In this document: positions 47,971 to 61,260 of the stretch, piece after piece
How positions within the stretch are numbered: position 1 is the first letter of the stretch
Layout of the letters: every line of letters begins with the position of its first letter
From: Aquilaria yunnanensis
Lineage: Eukaryota; Streptophyta; Magnoliopsida; Malvales; Thymelaeaceae
NCBI GenBank assembly: GCA_039654915.1
Contig: CM077594.1
Location: 14,569,001-14,633,000, forward strand
Reading direction: 5' to 3'
Length of the DNA stretch: 64,000 bases
Made by a program: the position numbers and the translations under genes
The notes under the pieces: generated by a model
The model's database searches: none
Told to the model about the DNA's origin: nothing
What the model saw: the letters and a program-made list of their open reading frames with translations, nothing else

Positions 47971-49584
47971 CTTCAAGTAAATTTACAAATCTCCAGGAAA
48001 AATAGCGTCATTATCTAGAAACCTTTGGGTGCTTCCTGTATTTCCCCCAGAAAAAAATCATTAAACAAAAATCTTTTCAACATGCTCACTCATGTTAAAG
48101 ATTTACTAATTATTTATGCTCCACCTTCCAATGTCGTCTAATTACGCTATTACTTAAAAAATGCACAACCAAATCTGATATAATCCGATGTTAAAGCATT
48201 TTTCACATTATAATCCATTAGGTCGGATCGGATTAATTATCCTTTACTTAAAAAAAATCTGATAATTAATTATCCACATTAACAATTCCTTCTTTCGCAC
48301 TCCTAGTCATCTAATATGTCATCTAACTCAACTGCCAATATTCTTTTCCCGCAATGATTGGTTTATTGATGTTGCGTATTATGGATTTTCAGTACTTTAT
48401 ATGCAAGTGTCACTTAATTCTCCTATATCTTTTTGCTTATATGTCAACGAATTTTCTTAGCCTATTTCTTCAAATTTTGTTGACTTATCACTCTAGTTCT
48501 TAAAGCTTGACGCGGATAAACCTGATCCTTGCATTAGTAACAATTAATTTACATACCTGATATTGTGACGTTAATACAGATTATATTAAATATGATAAAA
48601 ATAATATATATATCAATTTCAAACAAATATTACTAAGAAAACTATTATAATCAAAACAACAATTTAAAAGCACCTAACTGGTCCCAACATAGTCTTATGT
48701 ATCATCTATAAATTTAAACATTAACATTAAATATTTATATTAAAAATCACAAAAATTCAAGTTGACAAATCCTTGTCTTCTACATGTATTACTCGAGGTT
48801 GGTTTGGATATAGGATACAGTGTACTACAATGATGATTCATAAGAAACGAATGCATTATTGCAATATTATAGATAAGTAAAAAGTACAAATAACAAATTG
48901 TTTTTAGAAAGAAATTAGAACCTGTAGGTGCGTACAATATAACCTTTATATATGTTTTTTTATCTCATACTGAAACTTATAAAGTACTCCACGAAATCTC
49001 ATGCATTGGTGACAAACCTCTTGCTTTTGTGGTGCTTATGTCAATTTGATGAATTGGGGTCCAGTTTTTGCGCATAACTTGGCAAATTGAGGATCAAAGC
49101 ATCATTAATCCTGAATTATAGTAAAAATGAGGAATAGTGCTTTTGCGAATTACAGTGTGAGCCAAGATCATCCCTTTTTTGTATTTAGAAGTATCATAAT
49201 AGGAGACTATTACTATAATCAAATAAATGGGAATGCCACCTTCTTTTTAAGACTCGTAAGGTAATTGAACTAACTTGTTTGTAGTATTATGTAAGAATTG
49301 TGAAGGCTATAGTCAAACTCTAAATCCCCCAAAATGTCCCATTGAGCCTTAGCCATTATACTAGAGGGCTCGAGATTAACCCGTGATCATTGATGGGCTC
49401 CCCTTACCCATTAGAGACTAAAAGAAGAAAGTATAACTAAATAGTGGGTGAATATAAGCAAGGTAGATGATACAGTATTTGTTAAGGAAACAACTATATT
49501 CAGTAAGAGATATATAAAGTATTTGTTAAAGAACAATTGTTTACGGGCAAAGGAAACAACTATTACAGGCAGAGCAGACATATA
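47971..49584. other. Gene-free stretch
   Basis: AT-rich intergenic DNA to the right of the nest. Nothing recognised in it. Confidence 0.5.
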
Positions 49585-49822
49585 CTCTCCCCGTTTCGTA
49601 TTAATTGACCATTTTATTTTATTTTATTGAAGTTTGACCTGAACATATTTATATTAATATGTATTAAAAAAAATTAAAAATAATATTTAGAAACTATATT
49701 TTTTAAAGTTTCATTTTCATATAAAACATTCATATTTTATTATAAATTTGGGGAAAAAAATTAAATCATAAATTAATTACTGTAAATAGTAAAAAGGTCA
49801 AATTTTTGTGAAATGGATGGAG
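49585..49822. mobile_element. Stowaway-like MITE
   Basis: The left end ctctccccgtttcgtattaa is matched by the inverted right end (reverse complement ctccatccatttcac), with TA on both sides (49583-49584 and 49823-49824). Size 238 bases, no coding capacity. Confidence 0.65.
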
Positions 49823-49824
49823 TA

Positions 49825-50888
49825 TTAAATAGTAGAAGGAACATATAGAATTGTTAGGACAGTAATATGCATTAAATAAACAACTAAATTCATCTAGAAA
49901 TCATAAATAATCTTACAATGAACAATTTTAGTATAGCAATCAGTTGCAGTATGATGACATTATCGTAATCTATAGAAATTATAAAAGTGAGTTATGACAC
50001 AATAACATTATCATAACTTATAGGAACTTAAGGTGTGATGGCAATTTTGTAAGTAATTGGATATTGGGCTGTATATCCTTATGACTATAAACAAATGGGA
50101 AAATTTTATAACTAATTGATTTATGCGCAAATTAATCATGAATTTTTTGCTTTATATAGAAGGGTTATCGCCTCCATTATCTCAATTTTTCTTTTGACAT
50201 ATATACTAGTACTACCCCCAAACTTACCAACCCTCTAGCTCTTCTCTCACATGCATCCATCCATTCATCCATCCATCTTTCTATCTCTGTTAATCAAAAT
50301 AAAAAGATAAATTAAACTAAATGATAAGAATACAAGCAATGGGTGTCCATCCTGTGCACTTCTCTAATTATCATGCGATGGACCTTGATACTAGATAACC
50401 TTTCAAAAGAAGTGGCTAGTCCCCAAATGCTTGGAATGTCTTCTTGAACTTCCAGATAAATCGGAATATAATCTATGCTTTAGAGGAAACCTTGCATACA
50501 ATTTGTAAGAATAGTACAACTAGAAATATAGTTCATAGTGCAAACTTCAATGCTTTCTTAATTGCTTGAATTTCCAAGGTAAGGCTGAAAAGCTCACCCT
50601 AAACAATATTGTTTGGCTTAAGAGCCCCCATTTGGCAAATGTCAAACCCACACTGCCGCACCTAAATTAGAATCGCAATGTCATGCTCTATCCACCAGAA
50701 AAATCAAAGAAGCCTCTTGACAATTTCATCTCCCCAAATTTTGAAACTAAGAGGATAAGATGGCTAATGAAACTGCCTCATAAAGCTTTTCTATTTTCTA
50801 ACAGCTTGGAAATCATTTTGGAGAAAATCTCGAAAAAGAACAATTTGACTGAGAGGCATCTAATCATTTTTAAAGTCCGTAGCATTAT
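49825..50888. other. Gene-free stretch up to the solo LTR
   Basis: The part at ~50330-50888 is less AT-rich and appears to continue at 53679 on the other side of the solo LTR. It may be a decayed retroelement or gene fragment, but I could not assign it. Confidence 0.4.
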
Positions 50889-53673
50889 TGTGGCAACGTG
50901 GGGGTTTTTGGGAGTCGCCACCAATCGGCTTCGCCTAGGTCGATTGGACACCTATTATAGTCTGCTAGAGATTCTAAGATCGTGAGTCGATTACGCTAAA
51001 ATAACCTTATTAAAGCGCACAGAAATTGGTACCATGGGGTTCAGTTTTTAACTATTTATTTCTTGATCTAATCTTTGGTTGAGAATAATTTTAATGAATT
51101 ATATTTAATTTAATTCCAAAACGTGAATCTTATCAGATCAACCGGATATGGAACTTTAAATCTTGATACTTGATTTTTTTGAATTTTTCTAATAATAATT
51201 TTATAATAAATTTAATATTTCCAAACCATGGATTCTATCGAACCACCTGAATCTGGAATTTAATGAAATTTTATTATTTTTTTTATTAAATACTTTAATT
51301 AATTATTAATCTTGGTGCTTAATTTTTATGCATTTTTATTAAAAATTTGATATCTTTCCAAACCGTGAATCCTATCGGATCACTCGGATATGGAACTTGA
51401 TAAAAAATTTTAAATTTTAATTTAATGTTAATTATTTAATTAATTATTAATTATTGTCATAAATATATTTTTTTTTCCAAAATATAGTTTTTTTATGAGT
51501 CTTAATATTTATTTATTTTTTTTAAAAAAATAAATTAATATTAAGACTCATAAAAAATTATCTTTTATTTTTTTTGTTTGATAAAAGATTTTTTTAAAAA
51601 ATAATTATCTAATCCATAGATTTTAAAATATATATATACTTAAAAAAAAATTTGTGGAATAATTAAGTTATGATTGATTTTTATTATTTATTCTTATATA
51701 AAGGAAATAAAAGGTTAAATTTTGTTATTTAAAGGAAATAAAATAAAAATAAAAAAAGGTCTTAATATTCCAATTAATGTTAAAAAAAAAAAAAGGATGG
51801 GGTTTGGTTGTAATAAAAAGAAAGAATTAAGATAGACTTTTGACTAGCTATAAAAAAAATGGTAAATAAATAAAATAAGGTTAATCATCTACATAAAGAA
51901 AAATAAAATTGCGGAAAAATAAATAAATAAAGGGAATAAAGTGGGGGCGTTTAATGATCCACGTAAAAATATAAAAGTGCATAAAATAAATAATTGTAAA
52001 AAAAATTAAATAAATAAAGAAAAGTGGGGCTTTTTGGCCACCCACTTAAAAAATAAAAAAACTGCATAAATTAAATAATTGCAGAAAATTAAATAAATAA
52101 AGAAAAAGTGGGGCTTTTTGGCTATCCACTTAAAAATAAAAAGTGCATAAATTAAATAATTACAAAAAAAAATTAAATAAATAAAGAAAAAGTGGGGCTT
52201 TTTGGCCATCCACTTAAAATTAAAAATTGCATAAATTAAATAATTACAGAAAATTAAATAAATAAATAAAAGTTGGGCTTTTTGACCATCCACTTAAAAA
52301 TAAAAGTGCATAAATTAAATAAATAAATAAAAAGTGGGGCTTTTTGACCATCCACTTAAAAATGAAAAGTGCATAAATTAAATAATTGTAAAAAAATAAA
52401 TAAATAAATAAAAGTGGAGCTTTTTGGCCATCCACTTAAAAAATAAAAAATGTATAAATTAAATAATTACAGAAAATTAAGTAAATAAAGAAAAGTGAGG
52501 CTTTTTGGCTATCCACTAAAAAGTAGGAGGTATAACCTTCCACAAAAAAAAAAAAAACAAGAAAAAGAAAGAAAAAAAATAAAAAAATAAACACCAAAAG
52601 TTAGTTGTTAATGACATATATGCAAGAATAAGAAAATTAGTAACTAAAAATGGATTATACCAACAAAATTGATGGGTCAGAAATCGGGTCGGAAACGGGT
52701 CGCGATATGGTTTCGTCTTCAATTCGTCTTCTCCGGCGATGACGGGACTGGTGGCGACCTGAGCTGGCTTCGTCGGCGACGGGCTGACGAGACGGAGGTA
52801 GAACTGGCGGCCAGGAGGTGCGACGGCAGCTGCTGAGTCTCGGAGAGCGTCGCGGCGTGGATTTGCTGCGGTGGAAGGCGAGGGACGGAACTGACGGCGT
52901 GGCGTAGGCGACGGCGTGGCTGGTGAGGCTGGAGCGACGGCGACGGCGATGGCTGGACGGAGGTCGGCGATGGTGAAGGATAAACGGGAGGGAGGAACAG
53001 AAATCGTTACACAGACGGAAGTAGGATACAGGAGGACAGACGGAGAGAGGGGGAAAAGTTTTTGTTTTCTGGGAAGAGGGAGGAGAGGCCAGGGACTATT
53101 CTACAGGTTTTTCTTTTTTTAATGAAGAGCTCCAATCTTCATTTATTTATTTTTTCTTGGAATTTTTGAACCCTTATTTATAGTTAAATTAGCATTGGAT
53201 TCCTTAAAATTAAAAAATATCTAAATTTAATTAAAAATAGATTAAAAACATAATTTTGGAAAAATTACAGTTTTAGTCCTTCAAGTTTATTTGACTACTA
53301 TTCTGGTCCCAATTTTCCCACAAAATTACTGATTGGCCCAAAATTTGTCTGTTCTGTCAATTTGGTCCAAAACTGTTCGTTTGGCCAAAAAATGACGCCA
53401 AAAATTACCAAATTTCCCTGAAATTCCAAGATTTCGTCAGATTCTTCCGAAACTTCTGATTTTTGTCAGATTTACCCCAATCTTCTTATTTTTGTCATTG
53501 TTTTTAAATTTTTTTTATATTTTATACACACATATAGATATAGATATATATATTATTTTTAACTATTCCTATAAAAGAAAAGCCCCCATAAACTATTTAA
53601 TTTAATTTTTTTTAATAATAATAATTAATTAAAACCTTTTTTTTTAATGGGCGGATAAAATTGGGTGTCAACA
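50889..53673 (-). mobile_element. Solo LTR of a related Ogre/Tat-type family
   Basis: It starts tgtggcaacgtggggg and ends attgggtgtcaaca, the same termini as the LTRs of the 23.5 kb element, and is flanked by a perfect 5-base duplication attat (50884-50888 and 53674-53678). At 2785 bases it is about 1 kb shorter than those LTRs, and its body is too diverged to align easily. Shared features are the first ~60 bases, three 40-base dyads (51114-51153, 51219-51258, 51356-51395), the gtggggctttttggccatcc word, a GC-rich block (~52720-53060) and a TATA motif (53175-53182). No internal region remains. Confidence 0.92.
52024..52530. repeat. Seven-copy ~80-base tandem array in the solo LTR
   Basis: Units begin gtggggctttttggccatcc, with starts at 52024, 52108, 52192, 52272, 52334, 52414 and 52495 (periods 62-84). 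The related LTRs of the full-length element have only one copy of this word (25430 and 45200 area). Minus-strand open frames through this array encode a repeated hydrophobic peptide and are not considered genes. Confidence 0.85.
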
Positions 53674-53831
53674 ATTATGACTCAACTAAATATTATACAA
53701 TGTCACAAGAATCAAATCCATCTTAGCTTCCTGATTTGCTAGACAATGTTGAGCTGGGTCAAGCATCCATCTCTCTGATATCAATATCAGTCATAATTCC
53801 TCAATCTTGTATCATCAACCGGTGTTGTTGG

Positions 53832-54370
53832 TAGGGGTGTGCACTATTTGACCGAAACCGAAAAAACCGTCAAACCGAATTAATTCGGTTTGACTTATTC
53901 GGTTTTTCGGTTCGGTTTTGGTTAAAACCGAATTTTGAAATTCGGTTTTCGGTTCGGTTTCGGTTTGAAGGATCGGTTAATTCGGTTACCGAATTAACCG
54001 AAATTTTTAAAAACAATTTTTTGGCTCCTAATGACCCGCTTTCTATTATTGCTTGTAGGCTACCGAAACTTATTGTTTTGGCCTAGATGACCCAACCCAA
54101 CCCTCACTCCTCCTTTGTGCGTGAGGATGATGAGATTACTTAGGGAAATAAGAGGAAAACGTAAAGAAAATGCAGCTTCTATCAAGAAGATATTTGTAAA
54201 TTCGGCTATTTCGGTTTCAAACCGAACCGAATTGAAATATTTCGGTTCGGTTTTGATCGGTTTTTCTAGATAGTTCGGTTAATTCGGTTTGTCATGGTCA
54301 GAAACCGAAAACCGACTTAACCGACCAATTCGGTTCGGTCCAAACCGAAATAACCGAATACCCACCCCTA
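53832..54370. mobile_element. hAT-type MITE with perfect 8-base TSD
   Basis: Termini taggggtgtg and caccccta are inverted, the interior is filled with subterminal aaccgaa/ttcggtt motifs, and gttgttgg flanks both sides (53824-53831 and 54371-54378). Size 539 bases; no transposase. Confidence 0.85.
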
Positions 54371-54378
54371 GTTGTTGG

Positions 54379-55631
54379 TGATTATTTTGTTATTATACTT
54401 TCTAATATAACCGAATAAAATTAATCACAAATCAATAGCATCCAAAAAGTCCATATAGTAGAATTAGTCATTGGCAATTATTTTATTATTGTACTCTCTT
54501 GTGTAACCAAATAAAATTATTGTATTTTGTGATCAAGTTTTCCTTATTTACATTAGATTTGTGATTCAAAATTTTCAAGACATAATCAAGTTTTATATGA
54601 ACCTATTTTACTTATTTTTTATGATTTAGAAAAGTAAAGCTGGAAACAAAGAATTAATTGAAAAACATTTGATCCAAACAATTCTGGACTTCAAAGCTAA
54701 TGTTAACAAAGGTGATACTACTATATTATTATGTCCCCATCATTTCTGACTGAGTTGATAAGATCCAACAGAGTTAATTCTTGATCTTCAAACTTAGGTT
54801 TCTTAAGCCTCTAAATATCAATAAACCATGAGCCTTAGAAAAGGACTATGACTGAAAAAACTTTTGAGTATCATCATGAAACTACCAAATCTAAATAAAC
54901 TATAAACCAAGAAAATAACTTTGACCAGGAAGGAAATTATACATCGCACCTAAATAGATAAATTAGAAGGAGAAATTAATATGGAACACATCCTCAACCC
55001 AAGTGGTAGAGGCTTAAGACACCAAGATGAATGTTTGGAGTTTGAACTTTGTCTTTACCAAATTTTCTATAAAATACTAATCTTTAAGGTTATTGAAAAA
55101 ACAAGCATTTTTTCTTTCCTTAACTATAATATACATAATCTTTAAGGTCTAAAAAGAGCAAGCATTTTCTCATATCCTTAATTATAATATACATATCTCC
55201 TACCATTATACCTGTGTGGATACTTCTAATTATAAAAATAAAAATAAAAATATCTGATTACTTAAAAAAAAAAAAGGAAAATATGAATGGCATACTATGG
55301 TGCTTAGGTATATAGAGTGATAGCATAATTAATAACATAAATTTGAAAAAATTTACATAAAAATTGTGTAAAGATAAATGCGCAGAATTGACTCCAGGCA
55401 ATTAAAATATTCTTTTAATGGCAATTCATCAGTCAACATATAGTACAATTACAATATTATGAGTTGCCTTTTTATTTTATTTGTGAGATGTTGACTTTTG
55501 TTGTGTATGTTAATGTATCTATTCAGTACTATTATGGATTTGTCCACAAAATAGACTTAGGATAAAAGAACATTTTTAATTTCAGTATAGTCAAAATTAG
55601 GTAAAAAAATTGTAGGCAAACTATTACTCTC
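54379..55631. other. Gene-free stretch
   Basis: AT-rich sequence between two transposons. Nothing recognised. Confidence 0.5.
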
Positions 55632-55640
55632 TCTATTTTT

Positions 55641-56879
55641 GGCCTAAATCCCTACTTGAGCCTTATACTATGATGACTCAGTCATTTGCTCCTTAGGAAC
55701 TTTTAAGGGTCATAATCGAGCCTTAAATCTTGATGACCGAGATACTTTACTCCATTAACTCAGTAACTCAAACATTTTTTGTTAGTTATATAATAATTGC
55801 ACATGATTGCACAATTTAAAATTTCAGGTCTCTGATTACGAATCAATAACTTTGAGACTTAAATTGTAATTAAACATAGTAATCTAAGTTTTATATTTCA
55901 ATCATTTGCACCTAGAACTTTGTCTCTTACTACCAAATCCCTTAATTGCCTCGTCCAGCCACCACTCCACTGTCGCTAGCCATCCCAGCTTGGGCATTGT
56001 TGATATTAGAAATAATCAAGCCTTCAATTTGATTCAAAGTGATATCAATTATGTTCAAGGACATTGCCACAAAAGAGGGTTATTGCTGGCTCTGAACCAT
56101 TACAAGGTCTTGCAGTTAGTGTAAGTTGCCAGAATCTCACTGGAAAACTTGTTTTGAAAGATGATAAGACCCCTCATCGTTCCTACTTGCACATGTTAGG
56201 TGGAATTGGACTTGTCAAGGCGTTTTCTGACATATCTATGTAATTGAAGTTGGCTCATGAGCTGATCATCTGAGGCAGAGGATCGATTAATTTGTTTGTG
56301 TAGAGCAAAAAGTTCATGAGCTTCTTGAATTCTCTGTACTCAGCTAGAATTTCTCCAGTCAGTTGGTTTTCAAACATTTCAAGAGAGACCAAGTTGCTCA
56401 AGTACTTAACTACAGTAAATCGGCCTCCAGATAGTTCATCAACACATCAAACATCTCGAGTCATGTTATCTTTGGTTTTAAAATTAATTATGATTTATAT
56501 AATATACATTAAAAAATAAAAATGAGGTGAAGGAATTGAAAAGGAAGATTAAGTTGGTGGCAGTGGAGGGGGATAAGCTACAGCAAAGCTCCAAAAAGGG
56601 AAGGTAGTAGTCTTTAAGGGGGTGAAGGCTTGGATTGAAGATAGTGGCTTAAGTAGATGAGACAAAATATTAGAGCCAAAAAGATAAAAATTGGGAAATT
56701 TAAATGACAATTATATGTTTTTTTTTCCTTTTTAAATATATGAAAGTTAAGTTAATGAAGCAAAGTGTCCTGGTAATCAAAGTTCAACACTTAATTATAA
56801 CCCCCCAAAAGTCCAAGGGAGCGAATGGCCAAGTCACCATAACATAAAGGTCAAGTAACGATTTAGACCTTTATTTTTT
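55641..56879. mobile_element. 1.24-kb long-TIR element, possible Pack-MULE
   Basis: About 115 bases at each end are inverted copies (left ggcctaaatccctacttgag; right, reverse complement, ggtctaaatcgttacttgac). The flanking 9-mers tctattttt and tttattttt agree at 8 of 9. The interior is richer in GC than its surroundings and contains gene-like frames, for example at ~56090-56240 a stretch encoding GLAVSVSCQNLTGKLVLKDD. I could not match it to a protein. Mutator-like elements often carry captured gene pieces. Confidence 0.7.
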
Positions 56880-56888
56880 TAACTTAAG

Positions 56889-58900
56889 TTTGACTAAATT
56901 TTATTTATATTATTATTTTCTAAAAAAAAATTAAAAGATATCTATAAATGATATATGTTTATTTATAATTTATATATACAATTTTTATGTTTTGAAGATA
57001 AAAAATTATAGATATGGTAGCTTTAGAATCATCGTATAAACAATGTTAAATTCTTACTAAAACTGGAGTTTGTGACTTGTTAATCTCATATTGAGTCCAT
57101 TATGCAAAAATCTTCATTTTATCCTTTTTCTGAAAAAAAGATGTTTCATTTCAATTAAAAATGAGCAAAATTACATTTTATAAGTCAATAACAGTATAAG
57201 ATTATAATGAAAACAGGAACATAAAACTGACCATTAAAAGGCTACTTCTTCCTGTAACACAGAATAAAATGAAGAGAATTAGATCACCCTAAATCTTCTA
57301 TGTAAACCAGAATAACTTTGAAATTGAGAATTCACAAATAACAAGAGCAAATCCCATACCAAACTAGCAATAACTAGACATCACTAGAACCAAAAAGTAT
57401 TAAAGGCCTAAAAACGGTTATTTATAAAAATAATAAGACTACTTATAAAACCTAGAAAAAAAACTCACTTTATTATATGCAATTGCCTTCATATCTATTG
57501 TTGAGCATTAGGACACCCCAATAAGCCAAAATTCTAATGAACCCAATAGCAAACCTAAATTCATTGCTGTCCGACTTCAATTGAAAATTGTTCATGTGAA
57601 AGTCTTAAATCGCTCTTGAACAACAGAATTTAAAGGAGATTACATTCATTGTAAAATCCAACAGATAACATTGGATAAAGTCAGTCAAATAATAAAAAAA
57701 TGAAAAAGAATTGACTAGATCTAGACTGAAGTCCAAATATGGCTGAAAATCACAGAAGAGGATGGAAGAGATATTGGTAGATGAGGATGGGTTTTAGAAG
57801 TGGCAGCATAAGTAGTAAAACTAGGGTATGGTGGCTTCTTCAGGGATACTTCATTTGCATGTAATGTTCATTTTATCCTGAAATGTATCTTACTTTATAT
57901 ACATATACCTTTTCATCTATTTAAAATGCATGTGAAGTCATGTGATATTGTTTATTTTAATCCATTAACCACCCAAGCACTTTACATTTGGGAGAGTTTA
58001 TGATAATCCTAAAAATTATTAACTTTTTCCATTTAGTCCTTTTAATCTCAACTTTTATCATTTAGGACCTTAGCCAATGTGAAGGATATGGTAAGCATAT
58101 GTCTAATTAGACAAAGTTATTGTTTTGCATTTTTACCCTCAAATATTCCCCTCACCAAATGTATGCTCTCTTTCGATTCTGGTGCCGCTTTTCATAAAAT
58201 CCAATATATCTACTAGATCTAACTTGAAATCAGGGAGTCATCTCTTCCAGTAACGGGGAGATATGAATAAAGAAGCTGAGGAAGCCGAGCAATGTCGCGC
58301 GAATGACGGGAGGTAAAGGAACCATGAACGGAGAGGCAAGGTGAGGATAGGGGAACAATGAAGTGAGGTCGATGAGGCAGGTGGTCGAGGCAAATGGGCA
58401 TGGAAGTCGGGCAAAGAAGTGACCAAGATGTGGGAGGACAAGCAAGATCGCAAGGTCGGAGCAGTGGCGAACAAGATCGTGAGCAAAGGAGAGAAAAAGA
58501 GAGATTAGAGTGGCGACGAGCGAGATCACAAGCAAATGAGATAAAAAGAGAGATCGTAGTGGTGGCAGGAAGACGGGCAGCAGTGAGGCGAGGGGAATAA
58601 TAAGGCAAGGCTAAGGAGGCAAACGGGCTATAGAGGGAGGGCGGTTATGGAGGCAACAACTGTGGAGAGAGGTAGCGGAGAAGAGATGAGATGAAAAGGA
58701 TAAGAGAGAGAAGAGGCAGATGAAATACTCATTTGTTTTCCAAGAGAGAACTTTCGTATTACACTTTAGACATTTTTAAATAGTATTTATTTAGATATTT
58801 TTTTATTCATTGAATCATATACCTTTATTTAAACATTTTTTTAAATATTTAGATATTTTTATATATTTAGTCAGATACTTATTTTAATTATTTTAGTTAC
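56889..58900. other. Gene-free stretch
   Basis: AT-rich to ~58200, then a purine-rich block (~58250-58690) whose long open minus-strand frames are Ser/Pro/Leu-rich and show no family. No gene assigned. Confidence 0.5.
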
Positions 58901-58907
58901 TTATTTT

Positions 58908-59340
58908 CTAAAAATAATAAATTATTCACAAGTTATTTAGTCAATACTTTTACATATTTCTTTATACATTTTTCAATATTCAATTAAACACTTTTTTTTA
59001 TTGGTTCAGACACTTTTTTATTATTATTTCAAAACAGTTATTTTCTAAAGATAACAAATTATTCACAAGTTGATTCAGACATTTTTTTGTTCAGCCACTT
59101 TTACATATTTCTTTAAATATTTTTAATATTGTCTCAGACAATTATTCTTATAGCTTCAGAATTTTTTTTATTTTTAAATAATTATTTTTTGAATATAACA
59201 AATTGTTCACAAGTTGGTTCAGATATTTTTTATTCAGACATTTTTACATATTTTTTTAGACATTTTTCAATATTCAATCAAACATTTTTTCTTATAATTT
59301 CAAACACTTTTAATTTCACATTATATTAAATTATTTTTAT
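58908..59340. repeat. Three decayed ~140-base tandem repeats
   Basis: The word ttttctaaaaataataaatt followed by attcacaag recurs in altered form at 58908, 59042 and ~59187, each time followed by cagacatttt and tttacatattt words. Periods are about 134 and 145. Confidence 0.6.
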
Positions 59341-59359
59341 ATTATTTTGCAAACACTTC

Positions 59360-60700
59360 TACATACTATATTAGACACAATTATATTTTATTGATGACAC
59401 TTTTGTGGTTTGGAAGCAACGAATGATGCGACCCAGAGGCAACGATCAACATGATTTGGTAAGTGATAATGCCGAGATCTGGAAATGATTGACAGTGTGA
59501 CATCCAAATGCAATGCGATCCAGATGTGAGGGGTAATAAGTGATGACGAGATTTAGAGGCAAGCGGTTGTGAGATTTGGAGGCAGTGACTATTTGTTGGA
59601 GGAGGCAATGGCAGCAGTGGTGACAATGGCAGAGGACACGGCAATAGTAACAAGGTAAGTTTTCTAGAGGTGAGGGTAAGTTTTAGTCCAAGGACAAATT
59701 AGTTAAAATTTTTATTAATTTGTAGATTATATATAGGAAAATTAAGGATAAATTAGTATGTCTAATTAGACATAGATTTATAATATAATAATTATAACTC
59801 ACATAATGTCTTTGTTCTTATCCTCCTTGATTTGACAGTAAAAAGGCCGCATAATAAAAGGCATAATTTCGAGCAACCAGGGGAGGTGTTTTGTTTGATA
59901 GGGAGCGGATCATAATTAAGTACATAATATATTTACTACCACAAATATATTTTTACCAATAATAATAATTAATTGCTCCTTTTTATAATTGGGTAGCGTA
60001 GACTTCCCACACAGATAAAATGATGCTATTAATTCTTAATTCTGTTTAAAATATTATGAAGAAATATAACGAAAAGTAAGGATAATTATACATCAAAGCA
60101 GAAGATGCGAGTGGTTGAGGAGATTTGAGAGGGTTTAAAGTGATCAGGTTTTGGTGTGCGTTGGTAACCATATATATTTTTTCACAGGCTTCATGTGAAT
60201 GTTTCTGGTGAAGCAAACGTGTGTGTGTGTGTTTCTTATGGAACTTCACGCTTATGAGTCAACTCTAGATTTTCCATGGTTTATTTTTTTTCTTTTTCTT
60301 TTTTGATAAAATTCCATGGTTTAATTTGCTATATTAATCCGTAGAGCTACACATTTTTCCAAAAAAATAAGAATTAATTTTGGTTTTCGAATTTCAACTT
60401 AAATGCAAATTTAATTATCTATAGAGTGATTGATTTATGATGTCGTCTCTATTTGACAAAAATTTTTATGATTAGCATTAGATTTTTAAATAATTATTTA
60501 ATGATGGAGATGAAATTGTTGAAGTCAAAAGCTAAAAATTACTGTTAAATATTTTTTAAAACTCTAATCGCTAATGATAATACTAAGCAAGGTCATCATA
60601 TTCCCGAGTTTAAGAAGGTTCTAACTTTACATTAGTTTATTAAAATTTTAAACGCCATATTATTATGAATAAAATTAATAATATATTATTTTATTGTATG
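59360..60700. other. Gene-free stretch
   Basis: No recognisable gene. A short (GT)n run is at ~60220-60232. Confidence 0.5.
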
Positions 60701-60719
60701 GTGAAGGTTTAATGAAATC

Positions 60720-61260
60720 ACCAACCTCAAAGCATAATTAGAAGAGTGCCAACAATAGGAAACAGTCAAGGAAAATGAAGTTGAGAAAATTATTAAATAT
60801 TTGGAACACCAGAACAAGATACAAATGGGAAAAGAAAAAAAGCAGCATTCCCTTGAAGTTGAACATTACATGAGAAGTTGGAAGAGTTTGAGTGTAAGAA
60901 TAGATTCCTTCAACAAGATACTAATGTTGTTAAGGACAAGTTTCCACAAGAAATGAAAAAGGATTTGTTTGAATCTTCAAAGCTTCTACAAGCAAGTCAG
61001 TTTGGAATTTGGGTCCTTTCTTCAAGAAAAAAGTGAATATGTGTGAAATGTGGAAACTCTTCGCATAAAGGATCATCGTTTCTGTATCCTGAAATTCACT
61101 TCCATAGCGCTACTCAAAAGGTAGTGTGTTATGTTCAAAAGTCACTTTCTCAAGCAAAACGAACATGCACCCCATCAATCGAGAAAGAGTGGTCCTCAAT
61201 GAATAAACATTTAGTTGATTTTTGCCCACCACCTATCCCTTTGTAGATGGTTTTGGACCA
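60720..61260 (+). pseudogene. Unrecognised coding-like remnant
   Basis: Two neighbouring plus-strand pieces read like protein. At ~60790-61036, in more than one frame, charged helical sequence appears (VEKIIKYLEHQNKIQMGKE, then KLEEFECKNRFLQQDTNVV and a stop at 61034-61036). At 61043-61246 a Cys/His-containing frame begins KCGNSSHKGSSFLYPEIHF. The frame changes and stops suggest a decayed gene or transposon fragment. I do not recognise the family. Confidence 0.35.

Noticed and set aside
52006..52435. Minus-strand frames with a repeated hydrophobic peptide
   Set aside because: They are translations of the ~80-base tandem array in the solo LTR and change with repeat number.
58219..58608. 129-residue minus-strand open frame
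   Set aside because: It comes from a purine-rich low-complexity strand, overlaps two other open frames and resembles no protein family.
57998..59775. Possible transposon bounded by the repeated word ctaattagaca
   Set aside because: The two words are direct rather than inverted, the surrounding ends do not pair, and no duplication of the target site was found.
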